Positions 10,236-22,553 of a DNA stretch of 64,000 nt are shown piece by piece. Both the position numbers and the translations under genes were made by a program. Location: NCBI GenBank assembly GCA_022559845.1, contig CM040123.1:322009933-322073932 (forward strand), in the 5' to 3' direction. The number at the start of each line of letters is the position of its first letter. Position 1 is the stretch's first letter. The notes beneath the pieces are model-generated. The model saw only the letters and a program-made list of their open reading frames with translations. It did no database searches and was not told the origin of the DNA. This stretch comes from Amorphophallus konjac (lineage: Eukaryota > Streptophyta > Magnoliopsida > Alismatales > Araceae).

Positions 10236-13200
10236 GCTCGCCTCAATGCCGTCTTAGGAGAAGAGGAAGCGCCCAAGGATGGTGGGCTTATAGAAGGTAC
10301 TCTTCAAATTTGTTCTCATCCTGCATTTGTGCTATTTGATACTGGTGCCTCTCATTCTTTTATCTCCACTACTTTTGTAAAAATATTATCAATTGCATCA
10401 GTTCTCTTACCTTCAGATCTCGCTATTACCACACCCTTAGGTTCTGGAACAAAGCTTACCGACTATTATCCTAATAGCGAAGTGATAGTAGAAGGTCATA
10501 ATCTCCCCGCAAACTTAGTATGCCTTGACATGAAAGGTTATGATACCATTTTAGGGGTAGATTAGCTTGTAGATCATGATGCTTATATCAATTGTCGCAA
10601 TAGGATTATATCCTTTCGAAAGCCCGGTCTTCCAAGATTTTCCTTCCTTGGCATTAAGTACAAGAAGCATCCTACTATCATATCTTCTCTTCACGCTTGC
10701 AAACTTATTTCGCAAGGATGTGAAGCTTTTCTTGCTTCTGTCATTGTTATCGATCAAGGAAATTATCTTAGCAGATATTCCTATTATAAATGAGTTCTCC
10801 GATGTGTTCCCATCCGAATTACCCAGTTTACCACCCGAGAGGGAAGTAAACTTCACTATTGAACTCATTCCAGGAGCAGTACATGTTTCTATAGCCCCTT
10901 ACAGTATGTCCCCCACAAAACTCAAAGAACTAAAGAAGCAGTTGCCGAAACTACTGGATAAAGGCTTTATCAGACCTAGCACATCCCCTTGGGGTGCACC
11001 GGTTCTATTTGTCAAAAAGAAGGATGGTTCTCTCAGGCTATGCATCGATTGCCGGCTACTAAATCAACTTATAATAAAAAACAAGTATCCATTGCCGCGT
11101 ATTGATGAACTCTTCGATCAGTTTTCAGAAGCAGAATATTTTTCTAAGATAGACCTCAGACCAGGTTATCATCAACTGAGAATTAAAGAAGAAGACATTT
11201 ATAAATTGGCTTTTCGAAGTCGTTATGGCCACTATGAATTCGTGGTAATGATGTTCGGGTTAACTAATGCCCCAACAACATTTATGCAACTTATGAACAG
11301 TGTTTTCTAGCCATATCTGGACCAATTCATCGTCATCTTCATCGATGACATCTTGATATATTCCAAGACCAAGAAGGAACATGAAGAACATCTGAAGATA
11401 GCTTTGCAAACACTTAGAGAACATAAAGTTTATGCCAAGCTTAATAAGTATGAATTCTGGCTCGAGGAAATTTCATTCCTAGGCCACATTATTTCAAAAG
11501 AAGGTATCGCTGTGGATCCTTCTAAGGTAGAAGCCGTCAAGAATTGGAGTCGGCCAACGACCGTATCGAAAGTAAGAAGTTTTCTGGGTCTAGCTGGTTA
11601 TTATAGAAGATTCATTAAAGATTTTTCAAAGATTGTAGTTCCTTTAACTAGACTCACAGGAAAAGAAAATCCTTTTGTCTAGTCAGAGGAATGTGAGAAG
11701 ACTTTCCAAACTCTTAAGAATCATCTTACTACAACTCCTATTCTATCACTACCAGTGGAAGGTGGTGGATTCAAAGTATATACAGATGCATCAGGTATTG
11801 GCTTAGGGTGTGTCCTCATGCAAAATGGAAAAGTAATCTGTTATTCTTCAAGACAATTGAAACGTCATGAGGAAAACTATCCCATGTATGATTTAGAATT
11901 AGCAGCTGTCAGTTTCACCTTGAAAATTTGGCGCCATTATCTCTATGGAGAAAAGTTTACGGTCTACTCGGACCACAAAAGCTTGAAGTACTTATTTTCT
12001 CAAAAAGAGCTAAATATGAGGCAGAGGAGATGGTTAGAATATCTCAAAGACTTTGATTTTGCTATTCAATATCATCCTAGCAAGGCTAATGCTGTTGCGG
12101 ATGCACTCAGTAGAAAACCAATGAGTATGCTATCAAGTCTCATGATTAGTATGACTAATCTTATTCCTCAATTTACTCAGTTGAACTTAGATATTGATAG
12201 GAAGACGGATTGTTTCCTAGCAAATATTCAAGCTCAACCTACATTGATAGAAGATCTGGTCAAGCTGCAAAATGATGATCCTATATTATTGGAGATCAAG
12301 GCCAATGTTGAACAAAGGCCAGATTTTTCTATTAAGGATGGAAGATTGCTATTTAAAGACCAAGTATGTGTACCGGATCATAAGGATACGGAGAAATTGA
12401 TTCTAGAAGAAGCACATAAATCCAGGTATACCATTCACCCAGGTGGTACAAAAATGTATCAGGATCTCGGAAGAAACTTCTGGTGGCCCAACATGAAGAG
12501 GGAAATAGCGGATTTCGTGTCTCACTGTCTCACTTGTCAACAAGTAAAGGTAGAGCATTTTAGACCCGCAGGTAAACTGCATCCCTTGAATATTCTCGAA
12601 TGGAAGTGGGAGAGTATAGGGATGGATTTCATTATGGGGTTACCTAAGACAAGAGGTGGACACGATGGTATATGGGTAATCATAGACTGATTAACTAAAT
12701 CTACACATTTCATACCAATCAAAAGTCGATGGTCTGTGGATATCCTGGCATCATTATACATAAGGGAAATTGTTAAATTACATGGTGTCCCAGTCACTAT
12801 TATATCTAATAGAGATCCTCGATTCACATCACAGTTTTAGAAGGGTCTACAACAGTCACTAGGGACTAGATTGAATTTTAGCATAGCCTTTCATCCACAA
12901 ACTGATGGTCAGACAGAAAGAACGAATCAAGTAGTAGAAGACATGCTCAGGACTTGTGTTATTGGTTTTGGAGGTAGTTGGCATGATCACTTGCCTCTAG
13001 TAGAATTTGCATATAACAACAGTTATCAGGCCAGCATACAAATGGCACCTTTTGAAGCTCTATATGGAAAAAGTTGTCGATCACCAATATGTTGGAGTGA
13101 AATAGGGGAAAGACAGTTTCTAGGCCCCGATATTATCAGAGATTCTATAGAGAAGATCAAGCTTATTCAAGAGAGAATAAAGATGGCACAAGATAGGCAG

Positions 13201-13659
13201 AAATCTTATGCTGATAATCGAAGACGCGACTTGGAATTTCAAGTAGGAGACCATGTGTATCTCAAGGTTTCTTCAGGTCGTGGCATTCGGAGATTTGGCA
13301 TTAAGGGCAAACTAACTCCAAGGTTCATTGGCCTGTTTGAAATTCATGAAAGGGTCGGTGAAGTGGCTTATAGACTAGCTTTATCTCCACAATTAGCAGG
13401 AGTTCATGACGTATTTCACGTCTCTATGCTGAAGAAATATGTATATGATCCTGACCATATTATCACTTATGACAATCTAGAGATTCAGAAGGATATGACG
13501 TACGATCAAACACTAATAAAGATTCTGGAATGGAAAGTGCGTCAACTAAGAAATAAAGTTATTCCTATGGTCAAGATTCAATGGAAGAAAACATGGCCAT
13601 ATGAAGCAACATGGGAAACCGAAGCAGCCATGCGGAAAAGATTCTCAGAATTATTTTAA
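10236..13659 (+). pseudogene. pol: T pol: protease, RT, RNase H, integrase, chromodomain-like tail
   Basis: Domains in order: protease with DTGASHSFIS (from 10338); reverse transcriptase with [34 protein letters not shown] and a FIDD active-site box (about 11341); RNase H with YTDASGIGLG and VYSDHKSLKYL; integrase zinc region with CLTCQQVK; the core GMDFIMGLP; and C-terminal GDHVYLKV, DVFHVSMLK and ATWETEAAMRKRF words. TAG or TGA stops occur at 10563, 11308, 11680, 12688 and 12838, plus a frame change near 10770. The second integrase catalytic aspartate reads as asparagine (SNRDPRF). Several stops stand where the family has tryptophan or arginine, fitting transition decay. Confidence 0.95.
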
Positions 13660-13714
13660 ACTGTAAGTACACTATCCATAATCTATGTATTGAATTTGGG
13701 GACCAAATTCTCTT

Positions 13715-13727
13715 AAGTGGGGGAGGG
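13715..13727 (+). promoter_or_regulatory. T polypurine tract
   Basis: AAGTGGGGGAGGG sits directly before the TGTAAGG start of the right LTR, where plus-strand DNA synthesis is primed. Confidence 0.9.
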
Positions 13728-16700
13728 TGTAAGGCCCAGAATTTTATAAATTATTTTTGGTATATTTAATTATTTTCTGGGAATTTTAAAGACCCAAAAT
13801 GGATTAATAAATGAATATTAGATTAAATAAATCATTATAAGGCCCAATTTATGATAAATAATTAACCTAGCCTATTTAATTAAAATACAAAAGATTTAAG
13901 GACCAAGCCCATTAAGTTTGGCCCATAGTCTAGAAGGTTATTTAGCCTATTTACATATTTTAAGGATAAAATACCATTTTTATGGATAATAATATGGATA
14001 ATTAACAAAAGAGTTTGATTTATGTTGAACTCTGTGCACGTTGGATGTAGCGGTCTATCGTGCGACCGCCACAGCCATGTAACGCACCCGTCTTGATGCG
14101 TTACATCCTGTCAGTTCCGTGAATGGAAGAACGAGCAAAAGACTGGAACTTTGGGATCCTATTTGCAGGAGATCAACTTGGGAGAGCTTATAACATTACT
14201 AAGGACTCTTAGGGATTAGGTTCTAGCAAATTAAGAACTCTAGAATCGATCTAATCCTCAAACCCTATAAATAGGACCTAGTTCTGAACTGAGTGACCCT
14301 TATTTTTGACTTGTGAAGAATCAAGGTAATGAGTCATAATTTCGGGTAAGTTCTTTAGAAGATTTTGTTTAGTATACTTTACACTAATAGTTCTCTAAAT
14401 TTTGTGCTAGGAGATCAACCAACCAAGGAGATAGAAGCTTCCAAAGTCGCTGATTCAGTCATAGCAACCCAGGAAACTGAACGCAAGACCCCTGAAGATT
14501 AAGAGATTAGGACGTCTAAACGAGGTAATTAGAGTTCAGTCCTTTAGAACTTTTTGTTCACCTTAATTTTATCTTCTTACCCTCAAAATTTCACGTCCTT
14601 AGGTCAAGAGATTGGAGAGATAGAGCAACATGAAGTTGCTAAAAAACCTCAGGAAGGGAAGAACTAGGGCGTGTCTTGCAGTCCCAAATTGGAAGATTAA
14701 AGCTCATTTAAAAGGTAGGTTATCTCATGATTGGCAAAAACATCTTGTTAGGGATAAAATCCCTCTGATTGTGCTTGATTTCATGCATTATAGACTAAGA
14801 ATTTCATGTTTTAATAGTTCTATACATTCATGCATCTCTTAGCCCTAAATGGAAAATAAAAGATATTATCTTGTCTATTCACTAAAACCCATGCATATAG
14901 TTGGCCTATACTTCATTTATCATGTCTGGAATAGTTGTAGTATTTTGATTTCTAGACATGTTATGTTTTCATAAACCTTTACTTTATTTTACTACCAGCA
15001 GACGATCTGACACATCAAGATAAGACCATCACAATGACCTAACGGCCTTACGATAAGCCGTCACACCCTCTGTTGCATTTGAATTATTCTGTTGTCTCTG
15101 ACGCACCATAACAGGAGCGTTACACTAGTGTAACGCCCCCTCGATAAATCATCACAAGACTATAACGCGCCTATCCTAGACCGTCATAGTAACTGTAGAC
15201 AGAATTGAAGAACAGTCACATTAACTTATAAATATGCCTAGTTATCTAAGTTTTGACCTGTTGATATGACTTTAAATTTATTAATTGGTTCATGATAAGT
15301 ATCGCATGTTAAAGGCATCTTGAATTATTTTAAGGATATGTTAATTTTATGCCAAAACACTATAGTTTGTATTAACTCCATGATTTTAAATGATGTATTG
15401 ACGATGTTTTATCATGATTTCCTATTGTTACACATTCTCTCTATCAATAGAGTCATTTCTTTAAGTACATGGCACATATTCCGGTATGTTGTCCATTAGT
15501 TCACACTTTGCACTATAGGAATATTTTTTTTGGACATGAGGACCTCTCTATTGGATATTCTTTCCAATGGAATATGAAATCTTGTTTCAAGGCCTCCATA
15601 ATTCTCTGCGAGCCTGGGATTTCCACTAGGACGTCGAGTTAGTTGTACCATTAAAACCCAATGGATTAGAAAGCACTATCGATGTTTTTTGGTTCTAGGA
15701 ATGTAACAGATATATATTGGACCGTTAGGCCATATAACGGCCCAATATACAACCGTCACATTTAGCTGAGTCCAATTATTGTTTCTGGATTCAGTCTTTC
15801 TAACGAATCAAGGCTCGACCGTCACGTGAACGTAACGGCCCAGTACAAGACCGTCACATTGAATTGAGTCTATTTTCTTCTTTCAAGATTCAGACCATTG
15901 TAACAGCCCAACACTGGAGCGTCACATGAGTGTAACGGCTCAATACTTGACCGTCACAACCCAATGTTTGACCCAAGGGTTGATATTCTAAAGTTCCTAG
16001 ATGGCTTGATAATGGTCTAGGACTTATCATATTGATCAAGAAACTTAATATAATGAATGGAAGTTAAAGAAATGTACCGTTATGCTACCGATTTATTTCC
16101 ATGAGCATAACCTTGTTTAAGTCATTCTTGACTCTCACATTATTAAATTGAAGCATTCATTCGTTGAATAGTGTTATCATGAACTTATTGAATTGTACAT
16201 TCTTGGCCATACTTTATTGTTACATGTGTGGAAGTAGCTTGATTTATACTTGAAGATGCGATCGAGCACTGATTGTGCTCAAGGGCTCTATGCTAGTCCC
16301 CTCGGCTGATTACCGGAAACATACTATTATAAACCATGGGGTATGATGCTACTGGCGTCGCATTGCGCTGGGAGTACTTTCTCTATAAATAAGTGAAGAT
16401 CCACGATACGGCATGACATGACTTTCTTACTTGATATTCAACAGAAATTCATGAAATATTTGCTCATAAGCAAAAGATGCTGGAGTGATGATTATGTGGC
16501 ATTACTAGTACATTGTTGATACATTCTTGTTCATGAAATGCCAATATCATGTTCTTGTTACACTCTTACTAGTTCATACTTGCTCTCATTCTATCTTAAA
16601 CGATCATCTTCGTTACTTTTGGGTATTCACATGATTGATCGCATTCGCATGATTTTACCTTAACCCTTTAGAGCTAAAATGTTAATGACTTTAATGATGC

Positions 16701-17122
16701 CTTCATGTTGATGCGAAGATACCTATTGGGCAAGAATGCTCATTACCTATTTCTAATCTTTTCAGGAGATGGAAGTGATTCAAATTCGGATTCGGGCTAT
16801 ACAAGTAGCGGGTCCGAGAGTGAATGAAAGTTTTGTCAAGATGAGAGTGAAGACTTAGGAAAGTCTATATTGTTTAGATTGAGTCTATGTAATTTTCCTA
16901 TTTTCTTGAGTCTGATAGGTTGAAAGAAGTTGAAAGTTATTGTATTTGAATATTTGATTATCAATGAAATAAGTTGGAGTTTGATTAAAATAGTGTGCAA
17001 TTACATTTATGTGTGTGATTGTCTTGCGCTCTGATCATTCTTGCTTGCAAGAGGCTTACCATGCCGGCTGTTCCCATTTCTTGAGCGAGTCTTCTGCTAT
17101 CATAAAGGCTCGGGGCGTGACA
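13728..17122 (+). repeat. T 3' LTR
   Basis: This is the 3395-base partner of 5671-9056. It keeps the TATA box (14266-14274) and the module clusters at about 14045-14112, 14998-15190 and 15700-15958. Several module arms have lost CpG here, for example GTAACAG for GTAACGG near 15900. It ends GCGTGACA followed by ACCCA. Confidence 0.95.
14266..14274 (+). promoter_or_regulatory. TATA box of T 3' LTR
   Basis: TATAAATAG, in the same context as the left LTR. Confidence 0.65.
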
Positions 17123-17300
17123 ACCCACCATGTCACAAAGGTCACGGCGTTAATTACATCCCCTCGGAGAGGGAAAAACCTTTGATTAATTGCCAAGATA
17201 AGGGGGCCTCATGGCCTGAAAATTAAATTTTTATGAAGTGAACGAAAGGTGTGCTGAAGAGCATTAAAATCCCCTACATTAGGGTGCAAAGGGGTATTTA

Positions 17301-17735
17301 AAATTATGTCAGTCATATATTGACCATTTCATGCTCGGATGGGAGTCCGTATTGAAGACGTCCCAAGTATATATGCAATATCGAGACAATTGTATGCCGA
17401 GATATGACAAGTTGATATTTGAAGAAACAGGGAAACGAAGTTAAATTATATCGATCATGTAATGACCAATTCATGTTCGGACGGGCGTCCGGGCTAAAAA
17501 CATCCCAAGTATACATGTAATACCGGGACAAATGTATGTCGTGGTACGGCAAATTTAGTATCGGAAGAGATAGAGAAACTAAGTTAAATTATATCGGTCA
17601 TGTAATGACCAATTCAATGATGTTTGGATGGGCGTCCGGGCTAAAAACATCCCGAGTATACACGTAATATCGGGACAAATGTATGTCGGTGTACGGTGAA
17701 TTTAATATCGGAAGAGGACAGAGAAATTCGGTTAG
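17301..17735. repeat. Three tandem copies of a ~143-base unit
   Basis: Units start at 17301, 17443 and 17586 with AAATTATATCGGTCATGTAA-type sequence, and each contains a GGGCGTCCGGGCTAAAAACA-type block (diverged in unit 1). Units 2 and 3 are most alike. The array is absent from the X2 LTR, so it arose in X1 or a sublineage. Confidence 0.85.
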
Positions 17736-18605
17736 AACCCAGTTAGTCACACTAGTCGGGAAAGATTATCGGCCCAGTGCGAGATCAAGCCATAGCGATA
17801 ATGGGGCAGTCCCCGGGGGCCAGGCTCATCTTGTGAGGGCACCTTTGATATTCCCCTTCGTGCGGGGTCAAAAGGGAAGAACCCCGGCTGGATGCCATTT
17901 AATTTCTTAAGAGTGGTGTTTATATTCATTTTTTTATTTTTTATCATTTTTTGTTCATTTATTTCATCATTTCATCATTTTTGTTTTGATTTTGTTATGT
18001 TATTCTTTTTATTGTTTTGGCTTTCTTATATATATATATAATTTGCTTTTAACGTTATTTCGTTATTATTTATCTATTAATTCACACCAGTTTATGTATT
18101 TTGTTGTATTATCTTCATTGTTTTGATTAATTTTCTTTTTGTAAACAAAATATGTTAACAGGAATAAAAAAGAGAAAAGGGTTAAAAAACAAGGTGAACA
18201 TTGACCCTGCCGATTCAAACGGCTTGGGCAATTTGCGTTTGTGTGCATTATATGTGAGTGTTTGAACATGTGTGTGTTAACGTGTGTTACGTGAGTGCAT
18301 GTGTTTGATATTTTTAGGTGTTCTTGTGTTTTTTGTTTTAATGGGGGGAAAGGGGAGAGTGGAGGTGTTGTGAGTGTTTTTTTTAATGATAAGGGGGAAA
18401 TGGGGGGAGTGGCCGCTGGATGGCACCCTGGGGTGCCATGATCCGGCGGCTGCTCCTCCCGCCGGATCAACCCATTTGCATTTTTTTTTGAGAAAGGAGG
18501 GTCAACCAGCGTGAGAATGGGGGAGAGGGTGATTCGGGGCGAGAAGGGATCGCGCGCGCGTCGGATCACTCTCACTTTTGTTTCTTTTTTTTTTCAAACG
18601 GGCAA

Positions 18606-18641
18606 TTCGGTCGACCGAAGCAATGAATTCGGTCGACCGAA
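18606..18641. repeat. Two perfect TTCGGTCGACCGAA palindromes in X1 LTR
   Basis: The 14-base perfect palindrome occurs at 18606-18619 and 18628-18641. Weaker relatives (GGTCGATCGAAA and TTCGGTCGTCC) follow at about 18693-18732. This is the CpG-palindrome feature of this LTR. Confidence 0.8.
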
Positions 18642-19783
18642 CCTCCCAGAAATGGGGAGGAGTCGACCCCAATTGAGCATGACGTCGACATAGCCGTTGG
18701 TCGGTCGATCGAAAACCCAGTTCGGTCGTCCAAACTAGCGGACAGACCCAAACAGACAGAACTGCCCTCTCTTCATTTTCTTTGCATATTCAATCTTGTT
18801 CTTATGGTTAGCGTTGTTCAGACATGCATTTTTTTTAGCCGCGTTTCTAGCGGAATTGTGGTAGCACCTCCCCCAGACTTGGGGTTCATGGGGTGTAAGA
18901 TAGAGACTCACCCACGGAAGATCTAAGACGGCCTCGAAGTATATGGGTGTGCGCGAGAGCGGCAGCATTCGATGATCCAAGTCGAGCCCGAAAATCCCGA
19001 GGACTGACCTACGAGGGGCTCCCATGACCCACAAGGCACCGTGATATCGATTTCTAAATGCGGACTTAGATTATAGCTGAACTATGCGGCTATTGATATG
19101 CACCCCTTTTAGGGAGATCACCCGGGGACCATGCTATGAAGAAGCAAGCCCCCGGGGCTCCTAGAGTGATCAAATACTTTGGTAAAGAACCAAAAAGTTG
19201 GAAGGTGACATGACGTCTAGCACAAAGGCATTTGGTTGATCGGGTGGCCAAACGAAAATGGATACGGCAGCCATATAAAGAGTAATACGGCCAAGGGTGA
19301 TATATATTGTTCTACGATCCATGGGAAGGAATCATCCACAAGAGCGTATCTTACATCGGAAACAAAACTTGAACAATATATCAGAGCCAACCCCGAGGAA
19401 AGCTTAGTAAGATTAGATTAATCTATCTCTCATGGCAGTTGGGAAGAAAATCACAAAACGAAAGAAAATTGCAGGCGAGGGAGACGCTACCACATGCTCA
19501 AATCAAGGCCAAGGACCCCATAGCTCATTCATTGGCAAAGGAAGATTACATCGGGTGTAGCCCCCCGTCGGGCATGGAGGAGAAACAACGAAGAAAACAA
19601 AAGAAACAAAAGACCCACCGTTGGATGGGCTTGCCCCTCTCCTTCTCCCTTCTCTCTCACTCTCTGCGGATCTCTTCGAGGCCAGCAAGCACCTTCTCAT
19701 AGTTTTTCTTGAGTTGGGAAGATGGCCAACAAGGGTTTCACTCGCCAGAGATCGAGAGAGCCCTTATTCTGCCTTTTCTTCTT

Positions 19784-19792
19784 CTTTTATAC
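19784..19792 (-). promoter_or_regulatory. Candidate TATA box of X1 LTR
   Basis: GTATAAAAG on the minus strand agrees with the orientation of X1. The position is plausible, but the LTR boundary upstream is unknown. Confidence 0.35.
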
Positions 19793-20493
19793 ATTCTGGA
19801 GAAAGCAGGGTGTTGACATGCTCTGCCCCGCCGCTCGAGCATGGGGATGGCATGCTCTGCTCCCCTGCGCCGTTCGAACGTGAGCCAACATGTCATGCTC
19901 CTCATCCTGCCGCCACTTGAACGGTAGATCGTGGAGTGTCCTCCCGCCTGCCAACACATGAGCGAGACGTCGACGACGTGCTAGCTTCTCCTTCCCCATT
20001 TCCCTCTGCCGATGCTTTAATGGAAAGCAGGGCATGGGCTGCACCGTATCGAGTGGAGGAGGGCCTTGCTTGTGTCGATTTAGTGTAAAAAGGGGGGCTT
20101 TTCTGGACACCGATTTAGGTTCAAGAGGGGCTTCTCACGCCGGATCAGCAAGCAAGGCGGGGCCACGCCGATTCAAATTGGTTGAGGGGTGGAGGCCGCG
20201 CCGGTTCAAGTTGCAAGAGAGGGGGCACCAGTTCATGTGGAGAGAGGAGGGCGCGCCGATTCAAGAGCATGAAGGAGGGCGTCGATTCAATGGGCCCTTC
20301 CATGTGTTTCTTTTTGTTTTCTTCATTTTCCTTTTTGTTGTTTTCTTCATTGTCTTTTTGTTCTCGCATGCATCGGTATGCGTGCATACATCGGTATACG
20401 CGCATTGACGTACTTCTTCTTTTCCTTATGCATTGCCCTTGTCTGGCTCGGGGTGGCTTGGAGTTCTTGCTCGCGAATTATTAGGCATCCACA

Positions 20494-21334
20494 TGCCCCT
20501 GTTCAAAACAAGGGCGCCGGCCAGCAGGTCGGGGGAGGTGAAAGGGAAGGGGAGGAGGAAGAGAAGGGGAAGGAAGAAGAAGAAGAAGAAGCCCGGAGGG
20601 GAAGAGAGGAGAGGGAGAGAAGAAGGAGAGAGGCGAAGGGGAGAAGAAGACTGGACAGGAGGGGGGGGGGAGAGTCTCTCCGGAGGGGGAAGATTGGGTT
20701 CTTGTAGGGGCCATGGTGACCACATCGCTGCTGCCATGTACATGCTGCCATCGCTTCTTCCCCATGCATGCCTCGCATGCTACTGTAGCGTCCTGCATGC
20801 CTATGCCACTAGCTCGCCTGCCATCGCTGCTACGGTGTTAGCTAGTTTCCCATGCTAGTCTGCCACCGCCGGCTCTTCCAGAAGCTGTGTTCGACAACTC
20901 CCCATGTTATCCTGAGATGCTGCTACTGTTGCCTGGATCTCGCCGGCTCCCTATATGATCTGCCGGAGGGAGAAGAGCGGCCATGTGATTCGCCCATGCT
21001 GGAGAAGGGGAAGCACTATTCACATGGTTGAAAAAAAATGAAAAAATATGTAAAAGCCCCTCAACTAAGTTTGATTAATGAAAATATCCTTTATCACTTG
21101 TCCTCCCATTTTATTCATGATTTTTTGTAGAAACCACTTTTAGAAAAAATTCTAATGATTTCGTTAAAATGCAATTCTCTTATTTTAAAAGTGTCTCAAG
21201 TCTCATTAATTATAGAAAATTCTTCATTTTGTGCGAGACCGAGGTTATCATGTAAAATTACATAATTAACTTCATTAAAGCCCCAAAAATGACGTGTGTG
21301 ATATGAATAGAAATAGATAATTACGCACTTATCA
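20494..21334 (-). repeat. Z 3' LTR (left copy, partial)
   Basis: This direct repeat of the right LTR shares a GA-rich stretch, GCATGC-rich words, and the end ATTAATTATAGAAAATTCTTC. It shows the target site of V in its uninterrupted form (about 21220-21240). The minus-strand start is TGATAAGTGCG at 21334. Confidence 0.8.
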
Positions 21335-21347
21335 CACCCCCAACTTA
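21335..21347 (-). promoter_or_regulatory. Z polypurine tract
   Basis: The minus strand reads GTAAGTTGGGGGTG directly before TGATAAG, a typical Athila-like arrangement. It fixes the orientation of Z. Confidence 0.75.
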
Positions 21348-22553
21348 CTCATTGCTAGTCCCTTAGCAATACAAACAAGTTACAAATTAGGGACCAACAA
21401 GAGTTTAAAAGATTCATACCTCGTGACAAGATCTTCTTTCATGGAGTCGACTACAGATTAGGACTCCGGAATTATCAAAGCATACTAGCCATAGGATTAG
21501 AACATGATGCTCTTAATTCTCTTAAAACACTCCCAAAGTCTCATAGCATTAGTGCTTGTGAAATCTAAATCCACAGTTCGAACAATTGCATCCTCCATAT
21601 TGTCATTTTAGCTCGGTGTCTTTCAACTCTATACCACCCAGATCAGACCTTTGATCACTATAGCCATCACTTTTTTTTAACACATGGTGCTGCACAACCC
21701 TTCATCGTTTGACGTGAACCTCAACACCTGCCTTAGGTGAATAGGCCCGGTTACTAAGATCAGGGATATTTTTCATATTTTTTTTGTTTTTTTTGAAACA
21801 CATGGTGCTACACAACCCTTCACAATTTGATGCGAACCTCAACACTTGCCTTAGGTGAAGAGGCCCGGTTACTAAGATCATGGATATTTTTCATGAATTT
21901 TTTTAGATCTAACTCTTCACTAAGGAGGGCAGAATATCAGACACCATATCAAATGATAGAAGACTTGTCCTTCTTGTTTCATTAGTGTGCAAGTGATGAT
22001 TTTTTTAAGTGCTAAGAGACCTTAGGAGATTCTAAATTAATTCCCATGACTAGACACTAAAAATCATTTCATCATCCATCTCCACAGACTTCTCCATTCC
22101 AGAGTCTCTTTTATGAGAGCATGAATCATGAAAACTCAGTTGGGGTAACTCTTTTTTTTCTATTTTTTCTAACAAAATGCGGCATTAGGTTGTATGAGAT
22201 TTTTACAATGATTACCCTTACCCCCCAACTTAAATGACATTGTCTTTGATGATATGAACAATATAAAAATAGAACAATGTGCACATGAATGCTTGGGAAG
22301 GAAAGGTACAACCTGGGACGAGCAGACGTGGTTTTCGCCGGACATCCTCCTGGTGTTAAAGTTGACTCCTACAAATACACAACAAAGAAAATGACTTATT
22401 GAAACAGTATAGAGGAAACGTTGGGCTACCTCCCAACAAGTGCTAAGTTTAACGTCTTCAGCCAGACACAATGAGGCTCAATAACCAAGAAGTTGATTTC
22501 ATGATAAGCCACCATGTGATCTCATCCTCCTTCAAATTCTAGCCCTTATGCCA
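21348..22553 (-). other. Z 3' non-coding region with tandem duplication
   Basis: No gene is seen. Two copies of a ~118-base unit start at 21681 and 21799, sharing CACATGGTGCT and CTTAGGTGAA words. Around 22425-22465 (minus) there is a GGTAGCCCAACG-type stretch near the end of the region. Similar non-coding regions precede the polypurine tract in Athila-like elements. Confidence 0.6.

Larger units (their letters stand above)
5671..17122 (+). mobile_element. T: Tekay/Del-type chromovirus LTR retrotransposon
   Basis: The element is 11.45 kb with 3.4 kb LTRs (TGTAAGG...GTGACA or ATGACA ends), an initiator-Met primer site, gag, a protease-RT-RNaseH-integrase frame, a C-terminal chromodomain-like tail, and a polypurine tract. 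Very long LTRs and the tail after integrase fit the Del/Tekay branch of Ty3/gypsy. It is inserted in the X1 LTR. Both gag and pol are interrupted, so it cannot be autonomous now. Confidence 0.95.
17123..20493 (-). repeat. X1 LTR, second fragment
   Basis: On the minus strand the first 120 bases match the X2 LTR near 50790-50860, continuing exactly where the 5468-5670 piece stops. A second conserved block at about 18990-19030 matches CCCCTYGTAGG-type repeats at 49456-49654 in X2. A TATA-like GTATAAAAG lies on the minus strand near 19784-19792. The outer boundary is not resolved; sequence related to Z begins at 20494. Open frames here are short and not shared with X2, so I call no gene. Confidence 0.6.

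Noticed and set aside
17313..17552. 79-codon minus-strand ORF
   Set aside because: It falls within the 143-base tandem array and is not shared with X2.
20433..20858. Overlapping frames on both strands in the GA-rich part of the Z LTR
   Set aside because: Low-complexity Glu/Lys/Arg or Ser/Pro/Leu translations of GA-rich DNA, without structure beyond composition.
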